A DNA stretch of 64,000 bases from Gemmata palustris (lineage in GTDB: Bacteria > Planctomycetota > Planctomycetia > Gemmatales > Gemmataceae). The stretch covers positions 4,588,001 through 4,652,000 of the forward strand of contig NZ_JAGKQQ010000001.1 of assembly GCF_017939745.1 (NCBI RefSeq). The letters are read 5' to 3'. Of the stretch, positions 1 to 9,406 are shown one piece after another. The position numbers were made by a program, and so were the translations under genes. Below the pieces are notes generated by a model. The model was given only the letters and a program-made list of their open reading frames with translations, searched no databases and had not been told where the DNA came from. Within the stretch, counting starts at the first letter, position 1. Each line of letters begins with the position of its first letter.

Positions 1-1092
1 GATGTTCGCGCCGAGGTGGGTTCTGAATGAATCGAGTACGAAACCTTTAATCAGGTGCTCGCCGACGTAGGCCGCGATCGAGTTCGCGCCGATCACCTTC
101 AGCGGAAACGCCCACCCGCCGGGTAACCCGGTATCGAGAAGGGCCGCGAACAGCGCGAGCAACAGGAAACACCACCCGCCGCTGAGCAGCACCCACGCGG
201 GCGTCCAGATGCGCTTCACGCTCGGGCAAATGCCGGCCGCGTCGAGTGCGTAGCCCGACGCCAGGAGCGCGAGCCCCACCGCGACGAACCGCCCGATCTT
301 CGCGCCGGGTGCCGATGACGCGCGCAGCCACCCGCCGGCAATCAGCCCGAGGATCATTGTCGCGAGCGTCGGGATGAAACTGAGGGTCGCGTAGCCGCCG
401 CGGTTGTGAGTGAACGGCACTTCGCGCGGGAACAGGTTGAGGAACCACACGTCGAACGCCCACGCCGCGTTGGTGTTCTTGTCCCAGTGGGCCGCGAACC
501 CGGTCGGGCGCTCCGCCTCGGGCAGTCCGCTCACGGCGCGGTAGTCGAAGTCCGGTGCGGGGAGCGGGTACAGTGCGAACAAGCCCCAATAGCCCACGAG
601 GATGGCGCCACACGCGCCCCACTGCCACACGGGGCGCACGCGCCCCAGCGCGAACAGGAACACGTACCCGAGGCCGATCTGCGAGAGCGTGTCTTCAAAC
701 GTGAAATTCGTTTGCGCCTTCCCGACCGAGCGCAGGAACACGCCGAGGGCGACGAGCAGGAACGCGCGCCAGAAAGCGTGCAGCCAACTCACCCAGGCCG
801 CTTCCGTGCGGGCCGCGCGCGACGCCAGCGAGAAGGGTAGAGCGACCCCCACCAGAAAGGAGAACGACGGCTGAATCAGATCGTGCAGCGAGCACCCGCG
901 CCACGCGACGTGGTCCTGGTGGTGGGCGAGAAAACTCCAGAACTCGGAATTCGGGAAGCTGTTCTTTAGCTTGTCGAAGTGTAGCACTTCCGCCAGCATC
1001 AGGAACATGACAAAGCCGCGGTACGCATCCACGGACCCGATGCGCGACGGAGCGGGGAGCGACGCGCGAGGTGGTTGTTCAGGCGCGGACAT
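1..1092 (-). CDS. Membrane acyltransferase, HGSNAT/DUF5009-like (3' end outside window)
   Basis: Reading the minus strand from the ATG at 1092 gives 364 codons open to base 1, so the C-terminus lies outside the window. The protein starts [20 protein letters not shown] and then has [12 protein letters not shown], the N-terminal signature of the heparan-alpha-glucosaminide N-acetyltransferase/DUF5009 group of polytopic membrane acyltransferases. Several hydrophobic segments follow, and an [13 protein letters not shown] stretch early on is typical of the family. Members move acyl groups across the membrane onto sugars. The substrate here cannot be told from sequence. It is convergent with nothing visible and lies downstream of the WD40 gene on the same strand, with about 120 bases between them. 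Confidence 0.82.
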   Translation of the reverse strand, partial: MSAPEQPPRASLPAPSRIGSVDAYRGFVMFLMLAEVLHFDKLKNSFPNSEFWSFLAHHQDHVAWRGCSLHDLIQPSFSFLVGVALPFSLASRAARTEAAWVSWLHAFWRAFLLVALGVFLRSVGKAQTNFTFEDTLSQIGLGYVFLFALGRVRPVWQWGACGAILVGYWGLFALYPLPAPDFDYRAVSGLPEAERPTGFAAHWDKNTNAAWAFDVWFLNLFPREVPFTHNRGGYATLSFIPTLATMILGLIAGGWLRASSAPGAKIGRFVAVGLALLASGYALDAAGICPSVKRIWTPAWVLLSGGWCFLLLALFAALLDTGLPGGWAFPLKVIGANSIAAYVGEHLIKGFVLDSFRTHLGANI

Positions 1093-1210
1093 GGCACCTC
1101 TGGGGGTGAAAAATGAAGAGCGGGGAGCGAGAAGCGAGAGGGCCGGGTACGTTCCCCCGGTTCGCTCTCCGCTCCTCACTCCCCACTCTATTCCCCACCC
1201 CGCGCGCTCG

Positions 1211-3073
1211 TTAGTCCACCCGCTTGTTGTTCCCGCTCGGGAACAGCGGCAGGCGCCACTTGCGGACGGTCTTGTCCCAGCTCGCGGAGAGCACGAACCG
1301 GCTGTCGGGCGTGAAGCACACCCCCTGGACGCCGTCCGCGTGGCCCTCCAGCTTCTTCAGCTCTTTGCCGCTCTCGAAGTCCCAGATGCGGACCGTCTTG
1401 TCGAAGCTCGCGGACGCCACGAGCTTACCGTCGGGGCTGAGGGCGATCTGGTACACCTGCTCGGTGTGCCCCTTGAACCGGCGGAGCTCCTTGCCGGTGG
1501 CGATGTCCCACACGTGAACGTCTTTGCCGCGCGCCCCGGAGATCGCAGTCTTCCCGTCGGCACTGGTGACGATGGTGTAGACCATCATGCCGTCGTGCTT
1601 GTCGAACTTGCTCACAATGTCGCCCGACTTCGCGTCGTACACGGTGACCACGCCCGCGTCGTTGCCGACCAGCACGCTCTTGCCGTCCGGGGTGACGGCG
1701 ACGCTCTCCACGGAATCCTTCCCCTCGCCGTACCGCTTCAGCTCCTTACCCGACTTCAGGTCCCACGCGCGGCACGTCTTGTCGCTCGCACCGGAGATCA
1801 GCGTCTTGCCGTCGGCGGTGAGGGCCAGCCCGCGGATCGCGACCGCGTGCCCCTTCAACTGGGCCACTTCCTTACCCGATTGCAGGTCCCAAACGCGAAT
1901 CGTGTTGTCCCCGCCGGCGGTCACCGCTTGCGCGCTGTCGGGCGTGAGGACCACGCTCCCGACCCAGGACGTGTGCCCCTCGAGCACCTTCTGGAGGCGC
2001 CCCGTCGTGGCGTCCCAGAGGCGGACCGAGTTGTCGTTGCTGACCGAGACGAGGGTCTTGCCGTTGGGCGTGACGGCGATGGCGGCCGTGGCCCCGGTGT
2101 GGCCGGCGAACGTCACGTTGAACAGTTCCGGGTAGTTCTTCTCGATCTCCTTGACCCGCTCGCCGACCTTGAGTTCCTCGTCGCCCGCCGCGATCACGAG
2201 GGCCGCCGAGTACCACTCCCAGGCGCGGTCGATCACGCGCCGGTGCTCCGCGCCCCGGTAGTCCCGCGCGAGCTTGTACCACGCATCGGCGACCGCGGCG
2301 CGTTCCTTCGAGGTCTTGGGGTTCGCGAGGTCCTTCGCCGCGGCCGCCGCGAGATCCTTGTTCGCCGCCTTCTCGAGGTACTTCAACCCCATGTCCCAGC
2401 GCCCGCGGGTGAAGGTCCAGTACTGCCCGAGCGTCTCGTTCGCCGCGGGGTCGTTCGGCTTCGTCTTGATGGTCGCGACCGCGGCCGTGAGCGATTCGGC
2501 CCGGCTCAGCAGCTTGCGCGCTTCCATCGTCGCGTCCGGGTCTTCGGCTTTCTTGGCGGCCGTCGCGAGCAGCTTGCCGAGCACGACCGCGGTCGCAAAG
2601 TCTTCGCGGTCCAGGGCGGACGCGCCGGCCTCGGTCGCGAGCGGGATGAGCCCGGTGTCGTCGGTCGATACCAGTGCCCCGTCGCCGAGCAGCTTGAGCG
2701 TGTCCGGGGCCAGGTTCGGGTCCACGCCCGGGAACTTGGTGCTGAGGGCCACGAGCGCGTCGAGCGTGAGCTTGATGTCACCGGTCCCGGCCGCGAGCTG
2801 CCGGGCCTCGTCGTAGCTCGCGTACTGCATCGCGGGCGTTTTCCGCTTGGGGGCCTCGGTGTACAGCTTCTTGGCGAGGTCCTTCTTCGCCTTGGCGTCG
2901 GTTTCCGCCGCCTTGTAGTGCTTCTCGTAAGCGTCCCGCAGCGCGTCGACGGACTCTTTCACGTCCTTGGGCGTGGGGAGATCCGGTTCGCTCGCTGCGG
3001 TCACCAGCCCGAAGGCCGAGAGCGCGAAGATCGCGGGTACGAGAACGCGGAGCCGGCTGACTCGAATAGACAT
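1211..3073 (-). CDS. Exported WD40-repeat protein
   Basis: 620 residues. The ATG at 3073 is chosen because it starts a clear signal peptide ([20 protein letters not shown]...) and has AGAGGGA about ten bases upstream; the frame stays open 14 codons further up. Residues of about 30-320 are helical and TPR-like, rich in Ala, Lys and Glu. The C-terminal 300 residues hold seven WD repeats, each ending in a VRLWD, IRVWD or VHVWD-type motif, which is enough for one seven-bladed propeller. WD40 propellers bind proteins; no catalytic site is visible. Exported WD40 proteins of this kind are very common in planctomycetes and their partners are unknown. It is divergent from pdxA, with about 150 bases between the starts. 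Confidence 0.85.
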   Translation of the reverse strand: MSIRVSRLRVLVPAIFALSAFGLVTAASEPDLPTPKDVKESVDALRDAYEKHYKAAETDAKAKKDLAKKLYTEAPKRKTPAMQYASYDEARQLAAGTGDIKLTLDALVALSTKFPGVDPNLAPDTLKLLGDGALVSTDDTGLIPLATEAGASALDREDFATAVVLGKLLATAAKKAEDPDATMEARKLLSRAESLTAAVATIKTKPNDPAANETLGQYWTFTRGRWDMGLKYLEKAANKDLAAAAAKDLANPKTSKERAAVADAWYKLARDYRGAEHRRVIDRAWEWYSAALVIAAGDEELKVGERVKEIEKNYPELFNVTFAGHTGATAAIAVTPNGKTLVSVSNDNSVRLWDATTGRLQKVLEGHTSWVGSVVLTPDSAQAVTAGGDNTIRVWDLQSGKEVAQLKGHAVAIRGLALTADGKTLISGASDKTCRAWDLKSGKELKRYGEGKDSVESVAVTPDGKSVLVGNDAGVVTVYDAKSGDIVSKFDKHDGMMVYTIVTSADGKTAISGARGKDVHVWDIATGKELRRFKGHTEQVYQIALSPDGKLVASASFDKTVRIWDFESGKELKKLEGHADGVQGVCFTPDSRFVLSASWDKTVRKWRLPLFPSGNNKRVD

Positions 3074-3226
3074 GAACGGTCCCTCTGGGGAGCATCGAGT
3101 GGTGGTACCGTACAATTTGGGGGAGGCCGCGGAATAAAAGACCGAATAGTATCCGCAACTTACCTAGTACTCGCATTCTACCCCGGTGTAATTGCCCCGC
3201 AAGCAACAGACCCGCGAGAAGGCACG

Positions 3227-4231
3227 ATGACGCGACTTCCACGAATCGCAATCACTACAGGCGATCCAGCCGGCGTTGGCCCTGAATTGTGCTTAAAGCT
3301 GCTGCGCGACGAGCGGGTACTCGCGCTCTGCACGCCGGTGGTGTTCGGGGACGCTGGCGTTCTCGCGCGCGTCGCCCGGCACCTCGGGTGGCCGGAACCG
3401 GATCTGGTCCTCGACCGGAGCGAGTGGGCGCACCTCGGTGCCCCCGATACGGCGTGCGTTCTCGATCTGAAGGCGATCGATGCCGGCACGGTCGAACCCG
3501 GTGCGGTGTCGGCGGCGTGCGGGAAGGCGGCTTACGATTATGTGAATTTTGCGATCGATGAGGCGCTCGCCGGGCGCGTGGACGCGATCACCACCGGCCC
3601 CCTTCATAAGGAGGCGCTCCACGCGGCCGGCATCCCGTTCCCCGGGCACACGGAGATCCTCGCGAGCCGCACGAACGCGGAGCGCTCCTGCATGATGCTT
3701 ACGGCCGAGGCGATCACGTGCAGCCTCGTCACCGTTCACGTCGGGTACCGCGAAGTGCCCGCCCTACTCACCGCGGAGCGCATCCGGGACACGATCGACC
3801 TCACGGCGGAAGCCATGCGGCGCATCCGCGGGCGCGCGCCGCGCCTGCTCGTGTGCGGGCTGAACCCGCACGCGGGCGAACACGGGCTGTTCGGTGATAG
3901 CGAGGAAGAGCGCATCATTCTGCCCGCGATCGAGGCCGCTCGTGCGCGCGGCATTGATGTGAGTGGCCCGCTCCCGCCGGACACGGCGTTCTTGCCGAAG
4001 TACCGCGCCGGGTGCGACGCTTACGTGTGCATGTACCACGATCAGGGGCTGATCCCGCTGAAGGCGCTCGCGTTCGAGGAGGCGGTCAATATTACACTCG
4101 GGCTCCCCATTGTGCGCACGAGCGTCGATCACGGTACCGCGTTCGACATCGCGTGGAGGGGAGTGGCTGATGTGTCGAGTTTCGTGCAGGCGGTGAAACT
4201 GGCGGCGAAGCTCTGTGGGAGCGCAAAGTGA
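3227..4231 (+). CDS. pdxA: 4-hydroxythreonine-4-phosphate dehydrogenase PdxA
   Basis: 334 residues, the usual family length. The protein oxidises 4-phosphohydroxy-L-threonine with NAD in the DXP-dependent vitamin B6 (pyridoxal 5'-phosphate) pathway, in the cytoplasm. Diagnostic motifs are TTGDPAGVGPE at the N-terminus, TTGPLHKEAL and PFPGHTEIL in the middle, and NPHAGEHGLFG and MYHDQGLIPLK near the C-terminus; the histidines in these last motifs are the metal ligands of the family. The ATG at 3227 is preceded by GAGAAGG. The frame is open far upstream, but that extension overlaps the divergent WD40 gene and is spurious. No pdxJ lies nearby. A bidirectional terminator hairpin follows the stop. 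Confidence 0.96.
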   Translation: MTRLPRIAITTGDPAGVGPELCLKLLRDERVLALCTPVVFGDAGVLARVARHLGWPEPDLVLDRSEWAHLGAPDTACVLDLKAIDAGTVEPGAVSAACGKAAYDYVNFAIDEALAGRVDAITTGPLHKEALHAAGIPFPGHTEILASRTNAERSCMMLTAEAITCSLVTVHVGYREVPALLTAERIRDTIDLTAEAMRRIRGRAPRLLVCGLNPHAGEHGLFGDSEEERIILPAIEAARARGIDVSGPLPPDTAFLPKYRAGCDAYVCMYHDQGLIPLKALAFEEAVNITLGLPIVRTSVDHGTAFDIAWRGVADVSSFVQAVKLAAKLCGSAK

Positions 4232-4245
4232 TGGGCGCCCGTCAC

Positions 4246-4278
4246 GAGGATCAGCAGCCGGGAAAGGCTGCTGACCTC
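4246..4278. terminator. Bidirectional terminator between pdxA and the hydrolase
   Basis: An inverted repeat (4246-4259 with 4266-4278, loop GGGAAA, one bulged base) is followed by TTTT on the plus strand. It lies between two convergent genes, which fits a shared intrinsic terminator. Confidence 0.75.
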
Positions 4279-4290
4279 TTTTGAATCATT

Positions 4291-5166
4291 TCACTTCTTG
4301 GCCGCGAGGCCCTTGAGCACGTCCCGGAGTTTCTCGTTGAACTCCTTCGGCTTCTCCAACATCGGGTAGTGGCCGACGTCCGCGATGGTGACCGCGTCGT
4401 AATCGGCGTACTTCTTGTTCGTCTCGACGGCCGTCGGGGTGAAGAACGGGAACCCGCCGGCCGAGTTGATGCACCGCACCGGCACCCCGGCCTCCTTGAA
4501 CGCCTTCTTCTGGTCGAGGGCGAAGAGATCCTTTATCAGGGCGATCGCAATGGCGGGTTCCCGACTCGCCGCCTTGGTCCCGAGCCACTCCTTCAGTTTG
4601 GCGTCGGACTTCTCGGGGAGCAAACCGCCGGCCATACCGCCCACCGTCTCCTTGAAGTCCTTCTCCAGACCGGCGGTGAGCGCCTTCACCATCTCCTCGG
4701 GCCTCTTCATTTCGGCGTCCTGCAGGGTGTCAACACCCACCACAGCGACGACCGTCCCCGGCAATCGCTTGGCGGCCAACAGCGCGACCGGCCCGCCCAT
4801 CGAGTGGCCGACGAGGATCACCCGATTGAGCTTCAAGTCTTTGACCACCGCCTCGACGTCACCGGCGAGGGCCTCGACCGTCCACGCCTTACGGTCCGTG
4901 CCCGAAGCGCCGTGCCCCGCCTGATCGACGGTGACGACCGTGTATTCCGGGGCGAAAGCGTCGGCCTGGTTCTTCCAGTACTCGCGGTCCCCGCCCCAGC
5001 CGTGCAGGAAGACGAGGGCCGTGTCCCCCTTGCCGCGGACGTCGCAGGCGATGCTCAGCCCGTCGCCGGCCTTGACGGTCTTCTTGACCGGCTCGTCGCC
5101 GGCAGCGGCCGACGCCAAAAACAAGCAGGCGATCGACGACGCAGCTCCGATGAATCGCAGGTTCAC
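4291..5166 (-). CDS. Exported alpha/beta-fold hydrolase
   Basis: About 291 residues with an N-terminal signal peptide (NLRFIGAASSIACLFLASAAA). The fold is clear from FLHGWGGDREYW (oxyanion-hole HG), the nucleophile elbow GHSMGG near residue 122 and a late VGHYP that supplies the catalytic histidine. The start is uncertain: a TTG at 5172 and a GTG at 5166 are both in frame. AGGAG lies six bases before the GTG but directly against the TTG, so the GTG is preferred. The substrate is unknown; such proteins cleave esters, amides or epoxides. It is convergent with pdxA. Confidence 0.85.
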   Translation of the reverse strand: MNLRFIGAASSIACLFLASAAAGDEPVKKTVKAGDGLSIACDVRGKGDTALVFLHGWGGDREYWKNQADAFAPEYTVVTVDQAGHGASGTDRKAWTVEALAGDVEAVVKDLKLNRVILVGHSMGGPVALLAAKRLPGTVVAVVGVDTLQDAEMKRPEEMVKALTAGLEKDFKETVGGMAGGLLPEKSDAKLKEWLGTKAASREPAIAIALIKDLFALDQKKAFKEAGVPVRCINSAGGFPFFTPTAVETNKKYADYDAVTIADVGHYPMLEKPKEFNEKLRDVLKGLAAKK

Positions 5167-5434
5167 AGACAACTCCTCATGGGCGAAAGTGCTTTCGGCC
5201 CGCGTGTCCCACGCAGCCGCTGCTCCGGAGGCGCCACTTGCGCGCCCCCAGAGGAGATCATTTTAGGGCGACCGTACCGCACCCGCAGGCCGGGTTCGGT
5301 GGGCCGCCCTGTCCCCGCTGCAGAATGGGCCGGTTATTGGGGAATTTACCGGCTCGTTACTCGATGATTTGTCGGATCGTTCCTGTCTCGCCCGCGAAAC
5401 ACCGCAGCCCCGACGAACCTCGGCGCCAAGGAGG

Positions 5435-6709
5435 TCACGCCGCGGTTTGCGTGTTTGGGGTGTCGTCTTTCTCCACTGGCTGCCGTTTCCGGAACGGGCT
5501 TCCGGATCGGTCAGTGAAGTACCGACTCAAGCGATCGTCCTCGCTCAGAACGGCCGCCCGGAGTTGCAGGATGGATTCGGCCCCGTCCGGGCGGTTCCAG
5601 TGCTTCTGCTTCCCTTTCACACGAGCGCTGAACTCACCCACCAGCGACTCCACCAGGCTGCTCGTCGTCGGCAACCCCTCACGCCGGTATCTCGGGTAGT
5701 CCATCCGCTTCTCGTTGTTCCTCAGGTAGCACCTCGCCTCGGCCACCAACCGACGTGGGTCACGGCGGTCCTCCGCCGTCCTTGCCTCACCCGCCGGCGA
5801 CTCTCCCAGGCGTTCGTGCCACCCGTCCAACTCCACCAGCACCTCGGCGACCCGGCCCTTCCAACACGAACGCATCCACGCCTCGTACTGTCGCCACCCG
5901 CCCGACTCGTCCCCGCCCACCGCACGCGCCGACGAGTACACGTAGCACAGCACGTGCAACAGGTCCACGACCGGCTCGAAGTCCCGGAAGTACCCCTCGT
6001 GGATCGACCAGTTGTACGCCGCCCCGTCGGCCACGAACGCCCGGCGCCTCGCCTCGTAGAAGTGCCGCTCTTGGGCCTCCGCCGCCACCAACGGGCCGAA
6101 CGAACAACTCGATCCCAGGCTCGCCACACACGTCCGCACCAACTTCTCCGGTGACCACCGCCCGGCCGACCCGGTCGCGATCGGCTCGACTCCGGCCGTG
6201 GTCGATTCGTCCGGGGTTTCTTGGGTATCGTCCCGACCCGAGTGCCCCTTCATCTGGCTCACCAGACGTTGCACCCGGCGGGGGCAGAGGAACGACTCCG
6301 GCGGTTCGGGGCACGGGTCGGCGGCGAACGTCGGACCCTTCAACGTGGCCAGACCGGCGATCTTGTCCTCCTTGTTCTGGGCTTCGTGGACACCAGGGGC
6401 CGCCCCCGCCGCGCGGGTACGGATGCGCCCCCCATCGACCTCCACCACGACGACCTCGGGAACCACCCCCGTCCGCGAGGCCAGTTGCCGGCGGCGGTGC
6501 TCGACCGCCTTCCGGTCCCGTTCGGCGACCAGTTCCGCCCCGACCTTGTGGGCCAGCCGGCGGACCTGGCTCTCGCTGATGCCGACCCGCGACATCTGCA
6601 CGGCGAAGGTGGCATCGCGGAACGACGCGAACCGGGCGGCGGCGGTGACGATACGCTCGAGGACGGAGGAACTGTACCCGTGCTCATCCAGGCCCAGAGC
6701 CGTCCGCAG
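5435..6709 (-). CDS. ISKra4-like transposase, catalytic part (orfB)
   Basis: This is the C-terminal 424 residues of the transposase, read in a frame shifted by one base relative to orfA. It begins LRTALGLDEHGYSSSVLERI at a run of C residues. DDE-type catalytic residues are visible: EVDGGRIR (first Asp), FVADGAAYNW (second Asp) and SSLVESLVGE (Glu). KRMDYPRYRREGLPTTSS and VKGKQKHWNRPDGAESILQL are characteristic of the ISKra4/UPF0236 group. It needs fusion with orfA by frameshifting or slippage at 6709-6719 to make one protein of about 540 residues. Otherwise the copy is inactive. Confidence 0.8.
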   Translation of the reverse strand: MRTALGLDEHGYSSSVLERIVTAAARFASFRDATFAVQMSRVGISESQVRRLAHKVGAELVAERDRKAVEHRRRQLASRTGVVPEVVVVEVDGGRIRTRAAGAAPGVHEAQNKEDKIAGLATLKGPTFAADPCPEPPESFLCPRRVQRLVSQMKGHSGRDDTQETPDESTTAGVEPIATGSAGRWSPEKLVRTCVASLGSSCSFGPLVAAEAQERHFYEARRRAFVADGAAYNWSIHEGYFRDFEPVVDLLHVLCYVYSSARAVGGDESGGWRQYEAWMRSCWKGRVAEVLVELDGWHERLGESPAGEARTAEDRRDPRRLVAEARCYLRNNEKRMDYPRYRREGLPTTSSLVESLVGEFSARVKGKQKHWNRPDGAESILQLRAAVLSEDDRLSRYFTDRSGSPFRKRQPVEKDDTPNTQTAA

Positions 6710-7064
6710 GGGGGAAAAAGTCCCGGCGGCAGTCGGGACAGTGGGCCTTGCGTTCCGTCTGCTCGACCTCGGCTCCGTCCGCGGTGAGCGGTCGGGTGTG
6801 CGGCGTCGTGGGACAGAGCGTGCCGCACGCCGGACACGGCTGTTCGGTGGAGAGCTTGTCGGCCTGCTGTTGGAGCAGCAGTTCGAGTGTGCCCTCGGTG
6901 AGTCCCCGGGCCGCGGCGGTGGCGATCTGCTCCATGGCTCGGAAGTCCACGTCGAGTCCGGGGCCGTCGTCGCCGAAGGCCCGCTTGGAGACGATCTTGG
7001 CCCACTGCCGGGCGAGGTCGTGGAGTTGGCGGAGTTCCTCGGGCGTGAAGCGGGGCGTCGGCAT
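6684..7064 (-). CDS. ISKra4-like transposase, N-terminal part (orfA)
   Basis: About 126 residues from the ATG at 7064 (MPTPRFTPEELRQLHDLARQ). The frame is open a little further upstream. It contains two CxxC pairs (QPCPACGTLCP and AHCPDCRRDFFPP) that form the zinc-binding region of ISKra4 transposases. The frame ends 20 codons after the second pair at a TGA. The family sequence continues in the +1 frame from the FFPP codons, which sit on a T5C6 run (6709-6719). A truncated relative of the same N-terminus occurs at 37980 in this window. Confidence 0.75.
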   Translation of the reverse strand: MPTPRFTPEELRQLHDLARQWAKIVSKRAFGDDGPGLDVDFRAMEQIATAAARGLTEGTLELLLQQQADKLSTEQPCPACGTLCPTTPHTRPLTADGAEVEQTERKAHCPDCRRDFFPPADGSGPG

Positions 7065-7246
7065 GGCTCGTCCTGCCTTGAGGTTGCGTCGACGACGGGT
7101 TGGGGATTTCCTATCCCGCCCTCGAAACACTGCTAGCCCCCAACAAACCGTGAACTGACCTCGGCGCCAAGTTCCGGGCGACTACCGCGCTTGCACCCGG
7201 CGCGGGCACCGCATACCATCCTCTTCACCACACTCGGGAAGTGACG

Positions 7247-9016
7247 ATGGCCCGTGACCGTAAACCTCCACCACCCGCTGGAAACGGCCCCGACTGGGAC
7301 CGCACGGTGCGGCTGTTCCAGGCGGGCGCGCCGGAGTTCGTGGACGCGATCCGCCAGCGCGTGAACGCTCCCGCGCTCGCCACGTTCGCCGAGACGTGGT
7401 GGACGGACCCGCGGATCGAAGCCAAGCGCCTGCTGTTCAACTACCTCGACCTCCCGTTCAACGCCCCCCGGCACGAGCCGCTCGTGAAGCGGCTGTTCAA
7501 GTTCGCGGACACGACCGGCGACGACGCAATCATGGCGCGGTTCCTCGTCGGGTTCGATCGCACCATCCGGCGCCGGCGCAGTACGAAGCAAAAATACAAC
7601 TATCGTTCGCGCAGTTACGAGCAGTACGAAGCCGTCACCACACCCAGCGACACGACGCTCTCGCGCGACGACCGCTCGTACTCGGGGCCGTGGTTCAGCC
7701 AGAACCGCGAACAGTTCACGCAGGGCAAGTTTCTGTTCTCGGTTCCCACCCGGAACTACCTCCGGCGCCGGGCGTGGCGGTACTTCCGCAAGCTCGGGCG
7801 CAAGGAGCCCGCGCGCTACATCCCCGCGGTCTGCGCCGCCCTGAAACTCTACACCGACGCGGACGTTCCCGACGGCCTCGCGCTGCTCGACAATTGGGGC
7901 CTCGTTCACGTCCTGTTTCACCACTCGCCGACCATTGTCTCGAAGCCGGCGGGGTGGCGCGTCGCGGACGGGGGAACGCTGTCGCGGTTGCAGCCGGACC
8001 CGATGTTCCGCAAGTTGTGGCTGCGCAGCCCGGAGCCGATCTTCGACCTGTTGGTGACCGCGAAGTGCCGGCCGGTCGCGATGTGGGCGGTGCAGATGCT
8101 CCGCAAAAACTTCCCGGACCGGCTCGCGCAACTCACGCTCGACGAGATGCTCGCGTGGGTGACGGCACCCAACGGCGCGCTGAACGAACTCGCGCTCGAA
8201 CTGCTCGAAGCGCGCGGCGGACTGGAAGAAGTCAGCGTCGAGCAGTGGTTGCGCATCACGGAAGAAGTGCGCACCGATCTGCTCGACCGAATTTGCACAA
8301 TGGTCGAGCGCAACGTGAAGCCGGAGCAGGTCACGTTCGCGTCCGCGGTGCGGCTCGCGATGCAGCGGCCCGTTCCGCTCGCGCGCCTGGGTTTTGCTTT
8401 CCTCAAAGGTAAGAAGCCGCGCACGCAAGATGAGTTGACTGCGGTGTTTAACTTGCGGAACGCGGAGGCCGAACCGCTCCGCGCCGATCTCGTGAAGTGG
8501 GCGTGCGAGGCGCTGAGCGGCCGAACGGACTTCGACCCGCTGTGGGTGCTGGAGTTCCTCGATAGCCGCTTTGAAGAGGTGCGCGAGATCGGTTGGGAAT
8601 GGCTTCAGATTGAACCGCGTGCGCGCGACGCGATCCAGGTGTGGCAACGGCTATTAGAATCGCCCTACGACAACATTCGGTTGCGACTCGTGGGAATGCT
8701 GGAGGATCGCGCCAAGGAACCCGCGGGGCTGACGAAGTTCTCCCCAGAGCGCGTGCGGTTCCTGTGGGCCACGGTGCTCCTGAACGTTCACCGCGGGAGC
8801 CGCGCGAAACCGTTCGTGGTACGGCAAATTATCGACCGCCTCACGGACCACCCGGACGAAGCCGGTGACCTGCTCCCGATGGTGGCGGTCGCACTCCGCT
8901 CGGTGCGCGGGCCGGAGTTCCGTGTGGGGTTGGCCGGCGTTGCGGGCTTCGTCGCGAAGAACCCGACGCGGAAGCCGCTGGTGGAAGCAGTATTCCCGGA
9001 GTTACAGTGGAACTGA
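7247..9016 (+). CDS. ARM/HEAT-like repeat protein of the retron locus
   Basis: 589 residues from the ATG at 7247, which has GGGAA six bases upstream; an in-frame GTG at 7241 is less well placed. The first half is basic and aromatic (TIRRRRSTKQKYNYRSRSYE, then FSVPTRNYLRRRAWRYFRKL). The second half consists of amphipathic helical repeats such as LAQLTLDEMLAWV, GALNELALELLEARG and FEEVREIGWEWL, which resemble armadillo/HEAT repeats. No signal peptide, membrane segment or catalytic motif is visible. It is the first gene of a co-directional set with a winged-helix-SWIM protein, a small protein and a retron-type RT, and two RNA-like elements lie between it and the next gene. From memory, type XIII retrons are described with an ARM-type partner. 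The assignment rests on that context. Confidence 0.72.
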   Translation: MARDRKPPPPAGNGPDWDRTVRLFQAGAPEFVDAIRQRVNAPALATFAETWWTDPRIEAKRLLFNYLDLPFNAPRHEPLVKRLFKFADTTGDDAIMARFLVGFDRTIRRRRSTKQKYNYRSRSYEQYEAVTTPSDTTLSRDDRSYSGPWFSQNREQFTQGKFLFSVPTRNYLRRRAWRYFRKLGRKEPARYIPAVCAALKLYTDADVPDGLALLDNWGLVHVLFHHSPTIVSKPAGWRVADGGTLSRLQPDPMFRKLWLRSPEPIFDLLVTAKCRPVAMWAVQMLRKNFPDRLAQLTLDEMLAWVTAPNGALNELALELLEARGGLEEVSVEQWLRITEEVRTDLLDRICTMVERNVKPEQVTFASAVRLAMQRPVPLARLGFAFLKGKKPRTQDELTAVFNLRNAEAEPLRADLVKWACEALSGRTDFDPLWVLEFLDSRFEEVREIGWEWLQIEPRARDAIQVWQRLLESPYDNIRLRLVGMLEDRAKEPAGLTKFSPERVRFLWATVLLNVHRGSRAKPFVVRQIIDRLTDHPDEAGDLLPMVAVALRSVRGPEFRVGLAGVAGFVAKNPTRKPLVEAVFPELQWN

Positions 9017-9057
9017 ATCGGGTGCCCCGCTCACGGAGCGGGTCGCACGGAAAGCTA

Positions 9058-9269
9058 CGGTGTCCGTCGCGATCCGAGACCACCATGCTGCGATGTTCCG
9101 TCGCGGTTGAAGTTGCTCGCGATTGCGTCCCCAGGTGCGTTGTTCTTGTTCGCCCGCCCCGGACCGGTCGGGCCGAACTGAATCGACCCGAGTCCTCGGC
9201 CCGACCGGTCCGGGGCGGGCGTCGTGAACGCATCTGGTCCACGATTGAAGTCGGTTGCGGCGGACACCG
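9058..9269 (+). ncRNA. Retron msr-msd-like RNA, copy 1
   Basis: The order matches a retron RNA. The outer stem (a1) at 9058-9070 pairs with a2 at 9257-9269 over 13 bp with one G-U. An inner CCGA (9074-9077) pairs with TCGG (9251-9254). A small hairpin follows at 9088-9106 (GCGATG-TTC-CGTCGC core). A long hairpin then has an 11-bp base CCAGGTGCGTT/AACGCATCTGG (9131-9141 with 9227-9237) and a perfect 25-bp upper stem (9151-9175 with 9197-9221) with a 21-nt loop containing CTGAATCGACC. The conserved G after CCGA (9078) is a candidate branching guanosine. Flanks are nearly identical to copies 2 and 3, while the upper stem is unrelated in sequence. Confidence 0.75.
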
Positions 9270-9281
9270 CGAAACACGGGT

Positions 9282-9388
9282 GAACCCCGCCCGCAAGGGC
9301 GGTGGGTAGCCCAACAACTAATGGCAATGGTGATTGGCGGTCAACCTTTGGTAGTGAGTTTCACCCGCCGCCCTTGCGGGCGGGGTTC
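9282..9388. repeat. 107-nt palindromic repeat between RNA copies 1 and 2
   Basis: Arms 9282-9307 and 9363-9388 are complementary over 26 bases with one G-T, around a 55-nt spacer. The core CCCGCAAGGGCGG resembles the arms of the dispersed family seen at 11359, 23904 and 45256 (ACCGCAAGGGAGCGG). A related short palindrome (ACCGACCGCACGGTCGGGGC) lies just after RNA copy 3 at about 12217. Confidence 0.7.
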
Positions 9389-9406
9389 GCCAAGATTGCC
9401 AAAACT

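Larger units (their letters stand above)
5394..7171 (-). mobile_element. ISKra4-family-like insertion sequence
   Basis: The element is defined by the split transposase gene it contains. Its ends are only approximate. A 13-base CCTCGGCGCCAAG occurs at 5418-5430 and again at 7159-7171, and both copies are preceded by a similar GAAACACYGC...AGCCCC stretch (from 5396 and 7124), in the same orientation. Because GGCGCC is palindromic, the same blocks can also be read as imperfect terminal inverted repeats. I see no clear target-site duplication. Confidence 0.6.

Noticed and set aside
971-3226. Long open frame extending upstream of pdxA
   Set aside because: It overlaps the WD40 gene on the other strand, lacks protein-like composition, and pdxA has a good start and ribosome-binding site at 3227.
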